DNA of 13,418 bases from Rhabdothermincola sp036846205 (GTDB lineage Bacteria; Actinomycetota; Acidimicrobiia; Acidimicrobiales; Acidimicrobilacustridaceae): the NCBI RefSeq assembly GCF_036846205.1, contig NZ_DAIUCK010000091.1:1-13418 (forward strand), given 5' to 3'. This document shows positions 12,780 through 13,418 of this stretch, piece after piece. The position numbers and the translations under genes were made by a program. The first letter of the stretch is position 1; each line of letters starts with the position of its first letter. The notes under the pieces were generated by a model. It was given only the letters and a program-made list of their open reading frames with translations, was not told where the DNA came from and did not search any database.

Positions 12780-13153
12780 TGGGCGACGTCGACGTCGCCT
12801 GTGTTGTGCTCGCGGCCTCGGTGGCTCTGGCGCTGACCGTGCCGCTGTCGACGTTCTCACAAGTGGTGGAACCGTCGGCCGACGCCACGCGAGCAGCGTC
12901 GGGCCGAGCTCGACGCTGCGGTCAAGGCGTCCTTCGAGGACTCTGGGGTAACCCGGGGACCTACGGGTCGCCGCGGGTGTGGGAGGACCTGCGCGAACAG
13001 GGCTGGAAGGTCTCCTAGAAGACCGTGGCGGCGTCGAAGGGCCGCCAGGGTCTGGCTGGTCGCAACCCGAAGCCCAAGCGACGCTCGCTGACCCGTCCGG
13101 ACCAGGCAGCACGGCGGTTCCCAGACTTGCTGGGTCATGAGTTCACGATCTGA
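12780..13153 (+). pseudogene. Decayed IS3-family transposase (OrfB) fragment
   Basis: Pieces of an IS3-type OrfB N-terminal region are readable in two frames. In one frame, 12861-12947 gives KWWNRRPTPREQRRAELDAA followed by VKASFEDSG. After a frameshift near 12947 the next frame gives GNPGTYGSPRVWEDLREQGW followed by KVS, hits a TAG at 13016-13018, then continues with GLAGRNPKPKRRSLTRPDQA and FPDLLGHEFT before a TGA at 13151. This order (HTH_21-like helix, GTYGSPR, RRRSLTRPD, DLLGRDFT) is that of IS3 OrfB just before the catalytic DDE domain, which is absent. Similarity upstream of about 12840 is weak. At least one frameshift and two stops make it non-functional. I saw no terminal inverted repeats. 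It marks a former insertion between queF and the AT-richer right end, which may itself be acquired DNA. Confidence 0.75.
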
Positions 13154-13190
13154 ACCGACAGCGAGAACGGGGTCCAACGGAGGCTTCGGG

Positions 13191-13219
13191 TTGACAAGCA
13201 GTCTATGATGTGATAGACA
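13191..13219 (+). promoter_or_regulatory. Candidate promoter with internal dyad
   Basis: A consensus TTGACA (13191-13196) and TAGACA (13214-13219) are 17 bases apart, ahead of the secreted-protein gene at 13260. GTCTAT (13201-13206) and ATAGAC (13213-13218) form a perfect 6-bp inverted repeat with a 6-base centre inside this promoter, an operator-like arrangement. The -10 box lacks the final T. Confidence 0.5.
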
Positions 13220-13245
13220 CAGCAACAAGTAGCTTAAATCTAGTA

Positions 13246-13251
13246 TAGGGT
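13246..13251 (+). promoter_or_regulatory. Alternative -10 box close to the last gene's start
   Basis: TAGGGT ends 8 bases before ATG 13260 and is the same hexamer used at 3513 and 7149. It would give a nearly leaderless mRNA; it competes with the TTGACA promoter at 13191. Confidence 0.35.
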
Positions 13252-13259
13252 GAAAGGTG

Positions 13260-13418
13260 ATGAAGAAGATAGCAGGAGCCGCGACTGCGGGAATGACCTG
13301 CATCGGGCTGGTCGCAGCACATGTGCACGGCGCAGATGCGCGTGAGGCGTTGAGTGGTCAGTGTGGAGTGGACGGGTATGGCTGGTCGTACGCGATCGGC
13401 TCCGACGGCAATCTGACG
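13260..13418 (+). CDS. Secreted protein, N-terminal part only (3' end outside window)
   Basis: Fifty-three codons are visible with no stop. The start MKKIAGAATAGMTCIGLVAA is a typical signal peptide, with probable cleavage near VHGADA or shortly after (about residue 24-26). The visible mature part, REALSGQCGVDGYGWSYAIG, has one Cys and is Gly/Tyr/Trp-rich; too little is present to assign a family. Upstream DNA contains GAAAGG only 2 bases from the ATG and two possible promoters. Codon use has more A/T (AAG AAG ATA, AGT) than genes to the left, and the gene lies directly behind an IS3 remnant, so it may be acquired. ATG 13260 is favoured because the signal peptide begins there. Confidence 0.65.
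   Translation, partial: MKKIAGAATAGMTCIGLVAAHVHGADAREALSGQCGVDGYGWSYAIGSDGNLT

Noticed and set aside
12734..13018. A 94-codon plus-strand frame as an intact small gene
   Set aside because: Only its last third matches IS3 OrfB; the matching upstream part is in another frame, so it is a piece of a decayed transposase.

Overview
The window looks like chromosomal DNA of a high-GC Gram-positive bacterium. Gene content, GTG starts and many apparently leaderless genes suggest Actinomycetota. An Acidimicrobiia-type lineage is my guess from general gene character and is not proven. Genes are tightly packed on both strands. I see no rRNA, tRNA or CRISPR array.

Layout. The window opens inside a YihY/BrkB-type membrane protein gene (1-854, +). 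Next come a TetR-family regulator (877-1572, +) and a ferritin-like diiron protein (1607-2755, +), probably one transcription unit driven from an AT-rich promoter/operator at 843-870. A long hairpin separates these from a convergent gene for a small secreted four-cysteine protein (2837-3280, -). The 245-base divergent gap that follows holds a KstR-like operator and a near-perfect 25-bp-arm palindrome. It leads into a crotonase with the catalytic residues of a delta(3,5)-delta(2,4)-dienoyl-CoA isomerase (3526-4377, +).

A minus-strand cluster follows: amidase-signature hydrolase (5720-7141), VOC-fold protein (5044-5712) and an unrecognised 200-residue protein (4405-5007). Divergent from it are a phosphohexomutase (7207-8919, +), an MBOAT O-acyltransferase (8992-10476, +) and a membrane-anchored SGNH hydrolase (10487-11716, +). 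The last two form a plausible envelope glycan O-acylation pair. The mutase may feed sugar phosphates to the same process, which is inference.

Further on are a cupredoxin-like lipoprotein (11765-12280, -), with a perfect 16-bp metal-regulator-like palindrome in its promoter, and preQ0 reductase QueF (12378-12743, -). The right end is different: about 370 bases of decayed IS3-type transposase, then a more AT-rich promoter region and the start of a secreted protein gene that runs off the window (13260-13418, +).

Two start types recur. Several genes have a TANNNT hexamer 6-9 nt before the start codon and no Shine-Dalgarno sequence, as in leaderless mRNAs (877, 3526, 5007, 7141, 12743, possibly 10538 and 13260). 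Others have a clear Shine-Dalgarno sequence (1607, 3280, 12280).
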